A DNA stretch of 17,966 nucleotides from Gammaproteobacteria bacterium (GCA_016844485.1 JAENIZ010000028.1:1-17966); one strand, 5' to 3'. Shown: positions 1 through 8,229, counted from the first letter of the stretch. The notes: generated by a model from the sequence alone, not told the origin. Program-made: numbers and translations.

Positions 1-1098
<1,098 letters not shown>

Positions 1099-1099
<1 letters not shown>

Positions 1100-1548
1100 T
1101 ATACGTCTACCACACACTGGGCCACCCACCGTCCATTTTCGCATCGGTAAACCTTGAGTTCAGTATAGGTTGCGCCTTTGATTTCAACGGCTGGCTGGTG
1201 GCGTATTCGATCGATTCCTTCTCCCCAGGCAGTGGCTGTTAAAATCAGGCCATCAATGTGTACCTCAAATTTACTGAATAACATCCGGTTGACCGCCATC
1301 TCATAGATCACTGCATTCAGCCAGTCAACAAACAACAACTCGTGATCCGGCGCTTCACATTGAATCCGTATCTGGTTCAGTGATTTTACATTTTTGACTT
1401 CGCAGATCGCTGCGGTTAATGCAACAGCCGCCTGTTCATATGCGGAGGCCAGGGAATCACCATAACCCCTTATCCCGAGATCCGCGTCATGCGCAAAATG
1501 TTGCCAGCCTACGCTTTTAGTATTACTTTCTGCGCAACCATTCAACAT
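1099..1548 (-). CDS. Archease, RtcB activating protein
   Basis: Archease helps RtcB load GMP onto its active-site histidine and perform multiple turnovers; the two genes are often adjacent. The 149-residue product has the family's N-terminal block (FAHDADLGIRGYG, residues 18-30, with acidic metal ligands), a central LLFVDWLNAVIYE helix (71-83), and the C-terminal block AVEIKGATYTELKV (120-133) followed by CVVDV at the very end. Length fits the family (about 140 residues). Its TAA overlaps the rtcB ATG. The chosen ATG has no obvious Shine-Dalgarno sequence and gives about 13 residues ahead of the usual start, so the true start could be internal. A genuine archease partner suggests an RtcB of the archease-dependent kind. 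Confidence 0.93.
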
Positions 1549-1604
1549 GAAGTATGAAACATCTTTCTGAATTCATGAATTAAAGGCAAGTCGTTTTTTT
1601 TAAC

Positions 1605-1760
1605 TTATAATACCAGATATTCCCTTATTGAAACTTCATCCACCAGAACCAGGTTTTTATCAATTTCTTTCGCAATTGATTTGCGGGCTTCCCTGGTAAG
1701 ATTTTTGCGCAGCAGTCCGAGGAAATCAGGTGCTGCGATCAAGACAAGGTTAATGCTGAT
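1605..1760 (-). pseudogene. C-terminal remnant of a Host_attach (eRF1-like) gene
   Basis: On the minus strand, immediately beyond and overlapping the dodecin stop, an open stretch of 51 codons ends in TAA at 1607-1605. From about residue 5 it reads LVLIAAPDFLGLLRKNL, then REARKSIAKEIDKNLV and ends SIREYLVL. This matches the last 45 residues of the gene at 5704-6132 (LILIAAPEFLGILRKNL ... INKNIV ... SIRKHLT). There is no start codon, no ribosome binding site and no N-terminal two thirds; upstream in this frame a TAG (1763-1761) lies inside dodecin codons of another frame. I read it as the tail left after deletion of a paralogue, now in the transcript between dodecin and archease. Function is presumably lost. 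Confidence 0.75.
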
Positions 1761-1959
1761 CTAATAAAAACGAAATCTTGGCATTGATGCGATAACTTGT
1801 GATTACATCTTTTTCCACTTTTGCTTCAAAGTTTTCTATATAAATTGATTTTATGTTTCTGACAGTCTTGCTTGCCTGTTTAATCGCTTTTTTTGCGGCG
1901 TCTTCCCAACTCTTATCAGACTGGGCGAGAACTTCAATTACTTTTAATGTGCCTGACAT
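1750..1959 (-). CDS. Dodecin, flavin-binding storage protein
   Basis: Dodecins are about 70-residue proteins that assemble into hollow dodecamers binding FMN/FAD or riboflavin, buffering flavins against light and oxidative damage. The 69-residue product shows the family pattern: VIEVLAQSDKSWEDAAKKAIKQASKTVRNI, then a beta strand IYIENFEAKVEKDVITSYRINAKISFLL. The helix motif SWEDAAKKAIKQASKT is diagnostic. The ATG at 1959 is preferred over the GTG at 1974 because GAGGG stands 9 bases ahead of it and it gives the usual dodecin length. It follows the phasin gene by 75 bp on the same strand and probably shares its promoter. Confidence 0.92.
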   Translation of the reverse strand: MSGTLKVIEVLAQSDKSWEDAAKKAIKQASKTVRNIKSIYIENFEAKVEKDVITSYRINAKISFLLDQH

Positions 1960-2034
1960 ATCTGTTTCCCTCACTGGATATTACAGTTTCAATAATGTCC
2001 GCTTTTCACAAGCTTGAAACACATATGCAAGACA

Positions 2035-2445
2035 TCAGGCAACTGCACTTTTATGTTGTCTTGGATGTTTTTCCGTTTTTTTCTCTTCCTTAGTTGCGGG
2101 CTCCTTAAATAGAGGCAGAATACGATATAATTCCTCGGATTGATTGAAGCAATCCATGAATTCACGCTGCGTCTTTGATAAGGTTTCAAGGAACTGACGC
2201 AAATCTTCCGAGAATTTAGCGGAGTATTCGGTCACCAAACCCGATTCTGCGGCAAGCAAATCCGTTAAACTCTTTGCTGCTGATATGCGCTGAAAGTGTG
2301 CATTGAGACATTCCTGCCACAGATTGGCAAAATGGAGTTGTAATTCAGCAACGTCTTGCCATGCCTGGGACTGGATTTGGTAGTACTTGTTAATGGCATC
2401 ATAGGTAGTGCCATAAAATTCACCGCTTTTGCATTCGTCCTTCAT
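2035..2445 (-). CDS. Phasin family protein
   Basis: Phasins are small helical proteins coating polyhydroxyalkanoate granules. The 136-residue product is almost wholly helical and amphipathic, with YYQIQSQAWQDVAELQLHFANLWQECLNAHF (22-52), SLTDLLAAESGLVTEYSAKFSEDLRQFLETLSKTQREFMD (59-98) and a Lys/Glu-rich tail (117-131), the usual phasin pattern. AGGAG lies 8 bases before the ATG. No PHA synthase or thiolase is in this window, so a granule role is inferred from family alone; some phasin-domain proteins act as stress chaperones. It heads a minus-strand group with dodecin, archease and rtcB, and its promoter region carries the FNR-type box at 2540-2553. Confidence 0.75.
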   Translation of the reverse strand: MKDECKSGEFYGTTYDAINKYYQIQSQAWQDVAELQLHFANLWQECLNAHFQRISAAKSLTDLLAAESGLVTEYSAKFSEDLRQFLETLSKTQREFMDCFNQSEELYRILPLFKEPATKEEKKTEKHPRQHKSAVA

Positions 2446-2511
2446 TTTAATCTCCTCTTCAAGTTAAAACACATAACTTAATTAAGTATTCTCCTTGGAA
2501 TTATTAGTTTA

Positions 2512-2517
2512 ATTATA
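2512..2517 (-). promoter_or_regulatory. Probable -10 element of the phasin/dodecin promoter
   Basis: The minus strand reads a perfect TATAAT from 2517 to 2512, predicting a transcript start near 2505-2506 and a 60-base leader to the phasin ATG. From that start the centre of the FNR-type box lies about 41 bp upstream, where class II FNR-dependent promoters carry it; such promoters need no good -35, and none is visible. Confidence 0.55.
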
Positions 2518-2539
2518 GGCAATTTCAGAAGCAAAAAAA

Positions 2540-2553
2540 CTGATCTGGATCAA
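2540..2553. promoter_or_regulatory. FNR/ANR-type box between divergent genes
   Basis: CTGATCTGGATCAA matches the palindrome TTGAT-N4-ATCAA at nine of the ten defined positions. Its centre (2546.5) is about 41.5 bp from the predicted phasin start site (TATAAT at 2517-2512, minus) and about 39.5 to 41.5 bp from a predicted CBS-gene start (TATATT at 2574-2579 or TATTAT at 2576-2581, plus). Both are class II activator geometry, so one dimer could switch on both directions. FNR, ANR and DNR share nearly the same site, so the regulator cannot be named. The 2446-2732 region otherwise is AT-rich with no gene seen. Confidence 0.65.
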
Positions 2554-2732
2554 TAAAAGTAACTTAAAACATCTATATTATGTTAACGTATTGCAGCATT
2601 ACGTAGAGTTATTGCGTGCAAACACAATGGTAAAAATTTAGTAAATCAGTTGACACAAATATTCAGTTTGCATGACAGATCTTAATAGTAGATAGGTCAT
2701 TGATATTTAAAAATTTCTATAGGGGTATTTAA

Positions 2733-3194
2733 ATGACAGTAGGAAGAGTATGCAACCGTCCCGTTATAACAGCAGAAGAGAATTGCAGCGTGGCCGATGC
2801 GGCAAAGCTCATGCGTCAGTATCACGTTGGCAGTCTGGTGATCGTTTCTAAAAACAAAGATGGTGTGGTGCCCGTTGGGATTATTACCGACAGGGATTTA
2901 GTGACAGAAATCCTTGCTGAGGACGTCCATGTCAACACCATAACCCTTGAAGATATCATGACCCGATCCCCGCTTATCGCCAGAGAAGATGATGATGTAT
3001 TCCAAACGATGGATATGATGCGTATAAAAGGTGTGCGCAGGATTCCGGTAGTGGATACGCATGGTTTGCTCGTTGGTATATTTACATTTGATGACATGCT
3101 TAAAATTTTCTTTAATGAAATGGGCAAGTGGGCATCGTTTATTTACCGCGAGAAAATGCAGGAAAAGCAAAGACGTCCGTCCCACAATAGTTGA
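2733..3194 (+). CDS. Tandem CBS-domain protein
   Basis: A 153-residue protein made of two CBS domains (about 4-62 and 72-130). Such pairs bind adenosine nucleotides or NAD and act as cytoplasmic energy or redox sensors, often controlling a partner enzyme. Family marks are VADAAKLMRQYHVGSLVIV followed by VGIITDRDLV (domain 1), and DDVFQTMDMMRIKGVRRIPVVD followed by LVGIFTFDDML (domain 2). AGGGG lies 7 bases before the ATG. The stop TGA falls 2 bases before the pcm ATG, so the two are co-transcribed. The gene lies downstream of the FNR-type box with a long (about 145-base) leader. The partner is unknown. Confidence 0.9.
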   Translation: MTVGRVCNRPVITAEENCSVADAAKLMRQYHVGSLVIVSKNKDGVVPVGIITDRDLVTEILAEDVHVNTITLEDIMTRSPLIAREDDDVFQTMDMMRIKGVRRIPVVDTHGLLVGIFTFDDMLKIFFNEMGKWASFIYREKMQEKQRRPSHNS

Positions 3195-3196
3195 CC

Positions 3197-3886
3197 ATGC
3201 GGAAAACGAGTTTCTATCCAAATCTGGAAAATATGCTGGCCGACATCGAAGCAGAGGCCCGGGAGACAGCGATATATACAGGCCGACGCACATTTAGCAA
3301 GGAAGTGATGGCGGCATTTACCAGGGTGCCGCGTCATGAATTTGTCCCCGACGACCTGAAACGCCAGGCCTATATAAATAGCCCGCTGCCTATTGGGCAT
3401 GGTCAGACCATTTCGCAACCCTATATCGTTGCCTTGATGACCGATCTCCTGGATATTGGAAATAAAGATGCGGTAGTCCTGGAAGTCGGAACTGGCTGTG
3501 GTTATCAGACTGCAATACTCGCGGAGATCGCAAGGCAGGTTTACAGTATTGAAATAATCAAAGAGTTGGCGGAGCAGGCAGATCGGCGCATGAAAGATCT
3601 GGATTACACCAACGTAAAGATCAAAGCTGGTGATGGATATCTCGGCTGGCCAGAGCATGCGCCATTTGACGGAATCCTTGTCACCGCAGCAGCTCCGGAG
3701 GTGCCAATGGCGCTGATTGAACAACTTAAACCAGGCGGTCGGCTGGTGATACCGGTAGGCGCCCTCTTTATGACACAAAACCTGATGCTCATCAGAAAAA
3801 ACGACGATGCCTCTGTGACCCAACAGGCTATCATCCCTGTATCATTTGTACCCTTCAGACGAAGTTTGCAGAGTGCCACCATATAA
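3197..3886 (+). CDS. pcm: Protein-L-isoaspartate O-methyltransferase
   Basis: Pcm uses S-adenosylmethionine to methylate isoaspartyl residues in damaged proteins, starting their repair. The 229-residue product carries RVPRHEFVPDDL (43-54), LPIGHGQTISQPYIVALM (64-81), the SAM motif VVLEVGTGCGYQTAILAEI (93-111), the acidic GDGYLGWPEHAPFDGILVTAAAPEVP (144-169) and LKPGGRLVIPVG, all in family order. Length is about that of the E. coli enzyme (208). The ATG at 3197 is chosen; a TTG at 3191 overlapping the CBS stop would add two residues. There is no clear Shine-Dalgarno sequence, suggesting coupling to the CBS gene. The stop is 6 bp from the end of the convergent kinase gene. Confidence 0.95.
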   Translation: MRKTSFYPNLENMLADIEAEARETAIYTGRRTFSKEVMAAFTRVPRHEFVPDDLKRQAYINSPLPIGHGQTISQPYIVALMTDLLDIGNKDAVVLEVGTGCGYQTAILAEIARQVYSIEIIKELAEQADRRMKDLDYTNVKIKAGDGYLGWPEHAPFDGILVTAAAPEVPMALIEQLKPGGRLVIPVGALFMTQNLMLIRKNDDASVTQQAIIPVSFVPFRRSLQSATI

Positions 3887-3892
3887 TTGATT

Positions 3893-5518
3893 TTAGAGTG
3901 TAATGTGTTTATTTTTTAAATTACTATTGCTCGATATTTTTTCATTGATTTGCTGCAACATGGCCGGCAAATCCAATTGGCCGGATGTATCTACAACAAT
4001 TCGATCATGGATCTCCGTCAAATCCAGTGGCTCCCGGGCAATGATTTGAGAATCCAGCACGTTTAAATCCGCTTCTGAAGCGTCGAACTCACCATGCAAC
4101 CGTTTTTCGATACGCTCACGCAATTCTTTTTCATCCGCCTGAAAATCCAGAATCACAAATGGCACCTCATGTTCTAATGCAATATTGCGAAACATTCTCC
4201 GTTGAGAGGTGTGCAAAAACGTAGCATCGGCTATGACCGGATAGCCTGCATTGAGAATAAGTTTTGCCAACGTACCAAGCCGCCCATAAGTCTGTGCTGT
4301 ATCTTCCCCGGAATATATACCTGAACCCAGTGAGGATGCGGTTCTTGCACCGGCCTTCAGGTTATGCAGGCGTTTCCGTTCCACATCCGATCTGATCCGT
4401 ATCGCGCCCAGGTTTTCCAGCAATGGCTGGCTCCATGTCGTTTTGCCGCTACCGGATAAACCGTGTGTAATAATCAACGCTATTCGGACAGGCAGACTAT
4501 AGTCATACGCAAGATCAAGATAGCCGCGGTACTTGTCGATCTCCTTATCCCGTGCAGATTGGGTCAGATCGGATTGGTTGAGGCGTATGCAGGCCACTTT
4601 GCATCGTACCAGGGCGCGGTATATGCAATAAAAACGCAACAATGACAGTCCCCCGTAATCGCCTCCTGTCTGAAGATAGGCATTCAAAAAGCGCTGTGCC
4701 AATGCCGGTTGTTTGCGCGCGTGAAGATCCATAATCAGGAATGCCGCCTCACTCATGACATCTATCCATCTTAACTCCTGCGAAAAATCGATACAGTCGA
4801 ATATCACCAATTTACCGTTATGCAATGCAATATTGCCCAAATGCAGATCGCCATGGCACTCTTTGACGCATCCCTCATATTTGCGTTCTTTGAATAACTG
4901 ATCGAAACGCTCCAGGGCGTTTATCGTCCATGCCTCGAGTTGGTTAAGCCGATCACTGTATTTATCGTCTCCCTGAATTACCGGTCTGATTTGAGAAAAA
5001 TTTGCGAGTACCTGCTCCCTTATACAATCTGGCGATCCAAAACGGTCTGCCGCTGGAGCGGTTACGGCGGATTCATGAAATGCCACGAGTTGCATTGCCA
5101 ACTCATCAATATGAGAGTCTGCAAGACGTCCGGCGTCCAATACCCGGTTCAATTCGGCCCCTTTGGGAAATTGAACCATTTTCACTGCGTATTCAATGGC
5201 GGGATCATGACCGCCAAGGGTCGGATGTCGTTCGGAACCGGTGACGGGGATAACATCAATATAAAGTTCCGGTGCAAGGCGCCGGTTTAGACGCAATTCT
5301 TCTTCACAATAGAATCTTCTCTGCTCCAATGTGCTGAAATCCAGGAATCCAAGATTCAATGGTTTTTTAAACTTATAAGCGTAGGGGCCGGTTAACAGGA
5401 CGTATGAAATATGAGTTTCTACAAGTTCGAATTTATCTACAGGATGATCGAACTCTGCATGGTCCTGAATTGCTTGAATTAAATCATAAAGACGATCATC
5501 ATGAGTTGCTTTTGTCAT
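3893..5518 (-). CDS. Fused aminoglycoside-phosphotransferase-like / P-loop kinase
   Basis: A 541-residue two-domain protein. Residues about 20-330 are an APH/choline-kinase-like fold: an early YKFKKPLNLGFLDFSTLEQR segment, then HGDLHLGN (222-229, Brenner-type catalytic loop) and FDCIDFS (240-246, metal-binding aspartates). Residues about 345-541 are a nucleotide kinase-like P-loop domain with THGLSGSGKTTWSQ (Walker A, 353-360), IRSDVERKRL and VIADATFLHTSQRR, as in gluconate or polynucleotide kinase-like enzymes. The whole architecture is a known bacterial family annotated as bifunctional aminoglycoside phosphotransferase/ATP-binding protein; its substrate is unknown and resistance should not be assumed. 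The ATG at 5518 (GAAGG 8 bases upstream) is preferred to an upstream TTG at 5590. The FNR-type box at 5600-5613 lies ahead of it. Confidence 0.88.
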   Translation of the reverse strand: MTKATHDDRLYDLIQAIQDHAEFDHPVDKFELVETHISYVLLTGPYAYKFKKPLNLGFLDFSTLEQRRFYCEEELRLNRRLAPELYIDVIPVTGSERHPTLGGHDPAIEYAVKMVQFPKGAELNRVLDAGRLADSHIDELAMQLVAFHESAVTAPAADRFGSPDCIREQVLANFSQIRPVIQGDDKYSDRLNQLEAWTINALERFDQLFKERKYEGCVKECHGDLHLGNIALHNGKLVIFDCIDFSQELRWIDVMSEAAFLIMDLHARKQPALAQRFLNAYLQTGGDYGGLSLLRFYCIYRALVRCKVACIRLNQSDLTQSARDKEIDKYRGYLDLAYDYSLPVRIALIITHGLSGSGKTTWSQPLLENLGAIRIRSDVERKRLHNLKAGARTASSLGSGIYSGEDTAQTYGRLGTLAKLILNAGYPVIADATFLHTSQRRMFRNIALEHEVPFVILDFQADEKELRERIEKRLHGEFDASEADLNVLDSQIIAREPLDLTEIHDRIVVDTSGQLDLPAMLQQINEKISSNSNLKNKHITL

Positions 5519-5599
5519 ATCGATTGCCTTCAGTGATGCTATAAATGATTGATTTCCAGATTGTATGGCTTTAAATAGCGAATTTACCAAAAAGTCTTA

Positions 5600-5613
5600 T
5601 TGATGTAGATCAA
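5600..5613. promoter_or_regulatory. Perfect FNR/ANR-type box between divergent genes
   Basis: TTGATGTAGATCAA matches TTGAT-N4-ATCAA at all ten defined positions. For the plus-strand host-attachment gene, TATCAA at 5635-5640 would put a start at about 5647, 40.5 bp from the box centre. For the minus-strand kinase, a weak TATTTA at 5577-5572 gives a start near 5565, 41.5 bp away and 47 bases before the ATG at 5518. The two -10 elements are poor, so direction is uncertain, but the palindrome itself is clear. Confidence 0.68.
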
Positions 5614-5703
5614 ATCAATGACATTTCAGATGTGTATCAATATATATCAGGCAAGTATCCACAAATGATAGTGATAGAACAAAATGTATAAGGAGAGACT
5701 TTT

Positions 5704-6132
5704 ATGTCTGGGACTTGGATAGTAGTAGCAGAGAATAGCAGGGCCAGAATTTTCGCAATGAACAAAAAGGGGGCGCCATTACGGTAACTAGCGGATTTGG
5801 TCCATCCTGAAGGCCGAGCACACGGGCGTGAGTTGTCATCTGACCGCCCGGGGCGCACCTTTGACAGCAAAGGCCGTGGGCGTCATGCTAAAGAGGCTAA
5901 TGTCAATGTCAGACAACAAGAAGCAATAAATTTTGCAAAGAAAATTGCAGAATATGTGGAATCTGCACGTACCCATAAGGGCTTCGATAAATTAATCCTC
6001 ATCGCTGCTCCTGAGTTCCTGGGGATATTAAGAAAAAATCTCAGTGCCGCCACGAAGCAACGAATAACAAGAGAGATAAATAAGAATATTGTGCAGCAGG
6101 ATAATGAATCGATCCGTAAACACCTGACATGA
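5704..6132 (+). pseudogene. Host_attach (eRF1-like) protein gene with in-frame TAA
   Basis: AAGGAG precedes the ATG at 5704. Codons 1-27 read MSGTWIVVAENSRARIFAMN to GAPLR, the typical N-terminus of the Host_attach family. Codon 28 (5785-5787) is TAA, then the same frame continues for 114 codons: LADLVHPEGR, ELSSDRPGRTFDSKGRGRHA, FDKLILIAAPEFLGILRKNL and the C-terminus. Family members have an acidic residue at this point (R-E-x-x-DLVHPEGR), so GAA to TAA by one base change explains it. Read through, the product would be 142 residues, full length. The family is named for attachment of Agrobacterium to host cells and has been grouped with bacterial eRF1-like release factors. Most likely it is a nonsense-mutated gene; readthrough or a sequencing error are alternatives. 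It lies downstream of the FNR-type box. Confidence 0.82.
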
Positions 6133-6201
6133 ACCAATAGCAACTTGTCCATAATACTGTAAAATGAATGACTCAAAACTGATATATTAACCCCACTTGC
6201 C

Positions 6202-6220
6202 CCTTTTGTTACCTTTTGTT
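6202..6220 (+). repeat. Short tandem repeat, 10-bp period
   Basis: CCTTTTGTT occurs twice exactly (6202-6210 and 6212-6220), one helical turn apart, followed by a weaker echo (GCCTTACC). It lies in the 288-bp stretch 6133-6420 before the YbaK gene. That stretch also holds a small dyad ATCGA-AGC-TCGAT near 6288-6300 and the promoter elements listed separately; no gene was seen in it. A regulator site is possible but unproven. Confidence 0.35.
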
Positions 6221-6325
6221 GCCTTACCATTTCTATAGTAATTGCGAGTTATTGTCGCGGTTTCCGCTGGTGCCTGATTCAGACTTATCGAAGCTCGATA
6301 TGGCCGCACCGCCAGGAAAGTAACA

Positions 6326-6339
6326 TTAATCCAGATCAA
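6326..6339. promoter_or_regulatory. FNR/ANR-like box upstream of the YbaK gene
   Basis: TTAATCCAGATCAA matches TTGAT-N4-ATCAA at nine of ten positions, but the mismatch hits the G that FNR contacts. Its centre (6332.5) is about 46 bp before the start predicted from the TATAAT at 6367-6372, not the usual 41.5. It is weaker than the other two boxes, though it has the same orientation-independent form. Confidence 0.38.
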
Positions 6340-6344
6340 TTTAT

Positions 6345-6372
6345 CTTGATGAAATATTCTATAGGCTATAAT
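6345..6372 (+). promoter_or_regulatory. Sigma-70-type promoter for the YbaK-cfa-reductase genes
   Basis: A perfect -10, TATAAT (6367-6372), is preceded after 16 bp by TTGATG (6345-6350), a four-of-six -35. Transcription would start near 6379, leaving a leader of about 42 bases before the ATG at 6421 with its AGGGG ribosome site. Confidence 0.5.
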
Positions 6373-6420
6373 TAATAGTAGTTGGTAAGCGTTTATTCAA
6401 CCCTCTAAAGGGGACAGACA

Positions 6421-6903
6421 ATGCCTGTAAAAAGACTAAAAGACTTTCTCGACAATGAGAACGTGAAATATGCCACGATCCAGCATTCGCGTGCCTATAC
6501 GGTACAGCAAACAGCAGAATATGCACATATTTCAGGCAAGGAACTGGCCAAAACAGTCATGGTTAAAATTGATGGGGAAATAGCCATGGCGGTACTACCG
6601 GCCCCTGAGCATGTAGATCTGAATCTACTAAAAGGCGCGGCGAACGCACATACCGTTGAAATCGCCGGAGAACAGGAATTCAAAGACCTGTTCCCACAAT
6701 GTGAAATCGGCGCCATGCCACCATTTGGCAATATCTATGGCATGGATGTTTACGTTGAAGAGGCCTTGACGAAAGATGAGATGATTGCCTTTAAAGCCGG
6801 ATCCCATGTCGAGCTGATTGAATTAGCCTATAAGGATTTTGAACGTCTTGTCAAACCAAGAATCGTGAGGTTATCTACCAAGTATTCTGTGGCGACAGCT
6901 TAA
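6421..6903 (+). CDS. YbaK/EbsC-family aminoacyl-tRNA deacylase-like protein
   Basis: This family hydrolyses mischarged aminoacyl-tRNAs (for example Cys- or Ala-tRNAPro) in trans. The 160-residue product carries HSRAYTVQQTAEYAHISGKELAKTVMVKIDGE (residues 22-53, with the conserved lysine of GKELAKTV), LPAPEHVDLNLLK (58-70) and GAMPPFGNIYGMDVYVE (96-112, the GxxxPFG loop), which are the family marks. Length matches YbaK (159). AAAGGGG lies 7 bases before the ATG. Its stop is 12 bp before the first possible start of the cfa gene, so the three plus-strand genes to 9383 probably form one operon. Which tRNA error it corrects cannot be told. Confidence 0.88.
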   Translation: MPVKRLKDFLDNENVKYATIQHSRAYTVQQTAEYAHISGKELAKTVMVKIDGEIAMAVLPAPEHVDLNLLKGAANAHTVEIAGEQEFKDLFPQCEIGAMPPFGNIYGMDVYVEEALTKDEMIAFKAGSHVELIELAYKDFERLVKPRIVRLSTKYSVATA

Positions 6904-6915
6904 ACTATCTCTATC

Positions 6916-8229
6916 GTGATTCATGTTGGTGATAACGTGAAGAAAATTCAAACTCTGAATTTCATACACAATGATATAGGACAAGATAGAAATATCCTGT
7001 CGTTACCTGATACTGCGTTTAATACATTTCACATGGTGACTAAATTTGACCAATGGCTGGCACGAAAATTACTGGTTGAAATTGGCAATCCTCCCGTTTC
7101 CATTAAATTATGGAACAATGAAGAAATCATTTGTTCAACATTAAACCCGGTCACCAGAATAAAAATAAAGGACCGATCCTCGGTATTTATGCTTTTGGTT
7201 AATCCGGGTCTTCATTTCGGAGACCTCTATAGCACAGGGAAGATTGACATAGAGGGAGATATACCGCTTTTCCTGGATATTATTTACCGTTACCTCCACG
7301 AAAGAAACAAGCACTCATTATTATCTTTTTGGATAAAAAACAGGCCAAGAAGCAATTCACTCACAGATTCACGTAAAAATATTCATCACCATTACGATAT
7401 TAGTAATGAATTTTATCAACAATGGCTGGATCACGAAAACATGCAGTATACCTGTGCCTATTTTCCGGATCCTTCGATGAGCCTGGAACAAGCGCAAATT
7501 GCCAAGATGCATCATATTTGCCGCAAACTTTCACTAAAACCAGGGCAAAAGGTTGTTGAAGCCGGGTGTGGCTGGGGTGGCCTGGCCAGATTTATGGCAA
7601 AAGAATACGGGGCAATCGTCAAAGCCTACAATATTTCACATCAGCAGATAGCATATGCACATCAAAAAATGTTACAGGAAAACCTGGCAGAACAGGTCGA
7701 GTTTATCGAAGATGATTACCGGAACATCCAGGGTAATTATGATGTTTTTGTTTCCGTAGGTATGCTGGAGCACATAGGTATTGATAATTACCATAAACTC
7801 GGTGAAGTGATTAATAGTATCCTGAAAGAAGATGGCATGGGTCTGATACATGCTATAGGGCGTAATCAGCCAGGCCAATTAAATGAATGGATAGAGGCGC
7901 GTATTTTCCCGGGGGCCTGCCCGCCAAGTCTTGGTCAAATGATGAACATCTTCGAACCCTGGTCATTTTCAATTCTGGATGTTGAAAATTTACGTCTGCA
8001 TTATGCAAAGACACTTGAACATTGGCTGACGCGGTTTGAAAAAAATATAAATACATTCCGTTATATTTATGATGAGGCTTTTGTACGCGCCTGGCGTTTG
8101 TATCTGACAGGTTCAATGGCCGCTTTCACCTCAGGGACTATGCAGTTATTCCAAATACTGTTTACTCGTCAACAGAATAATAAACTTCACCGGTCCCGGT
8201 CGTATCTTTACGATAATCAACCAAATTGA
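6916..8229 (+). CDS. cfa: Cyclopropane-fatty-acyl-phospholipid synthase-like methyltransferase
   Basis: Cfa transfers a methylene group from S-adenosylmethionine to the double bond of membrane phospholipid acyl chains. The 437-residue product follows E. coli Cfa: HHHYDISNEFYQQWLD (157-172), MQYTCAYF with Cys180 at the place of the catalytic cysteine, the SAM motif VVEAGCGWGGLARFMA (213-228), SVGMLEHIG, LIHAIG, IFPGACPPSL and a C-terminal RFEKN block. It has about 40 extra N-terminal residues if the GTG at 6916 is used; GTG 6937 (GGTGA 4 bases ahead) or ATG 7033 are alternatives. The first glycine of the usual DIGCGWG is preceded by EA here. It stands 17 bp before an FAD-dependent C=C reductase-like gene, so the product might be a methylated rather than cyclopropane chain; this is inference. 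Confidence 0.9.
   Translation: MIHVGDNVKKIQTLNFIHNDIGQDRNILSLPDTAFNTFHMVTKFDQWLARKLLVEIGNPPVSIKLWNNEEIICSTLNPVTRIKIKDRSSVFMLLVNPGLHFGDLYSTGKIDIEGDIPLFLDIIYRYLHERNKHSLLSFWIKNRPRSNSLTDSRKNIHHHYDISNEFYQQWLDHENMQYTCAYFPDPSMSLEQAQIAKMHHICRKLSLKPGQKVVEAGCGWGGLARFMAKEYGAIVKAYNISHQQIAYAHQKMLQENLAEQVEFIEDDYRNIQGNYDVFVSVGMLEHIGIDNYHKLGEVINSILKEDGMGLIHAIGRNQPGQLNEWIEARIFPGACPPSLGQMMNIFEPWSFSILDVENLRLHYAKTLEHWLTRFEKNINTFRYIYDEAFVRAWRLYLTGSMAAFTSGTMQLFQILFTRQQNNKLHRSRSYLYDNQPN

Noticed and set aside
2650..2655. TTGACA ahead of the CBS gene
   Set aside because: A perfect -35 hexamer, but no acceptable -10 lies 15-19 bp downstream.
3143..3823. 226-codon minus-strand ORF opposite pcm
   Set aside because: It lies wholly antisense to pcm and the CBS gene, has no family resemblance and a His/Cys/Trp-rich odd composition typical of shadows.
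3893..5518. Antibiotic resistance gene
   Set aside because: The APH-like domain belongs to a common chromosomal fusion family with a P-loop kinase; there is no mobile context and no evidence for drug substrates.
5519..5590. Upstream TTG start for the fused kinase, adding 24 residues
   Set aside because: No ribosome binding site precedes it, it would leave almost no room for the promoter with the FNR-type box, and ATG 5518 has GAAGG at good spacing.
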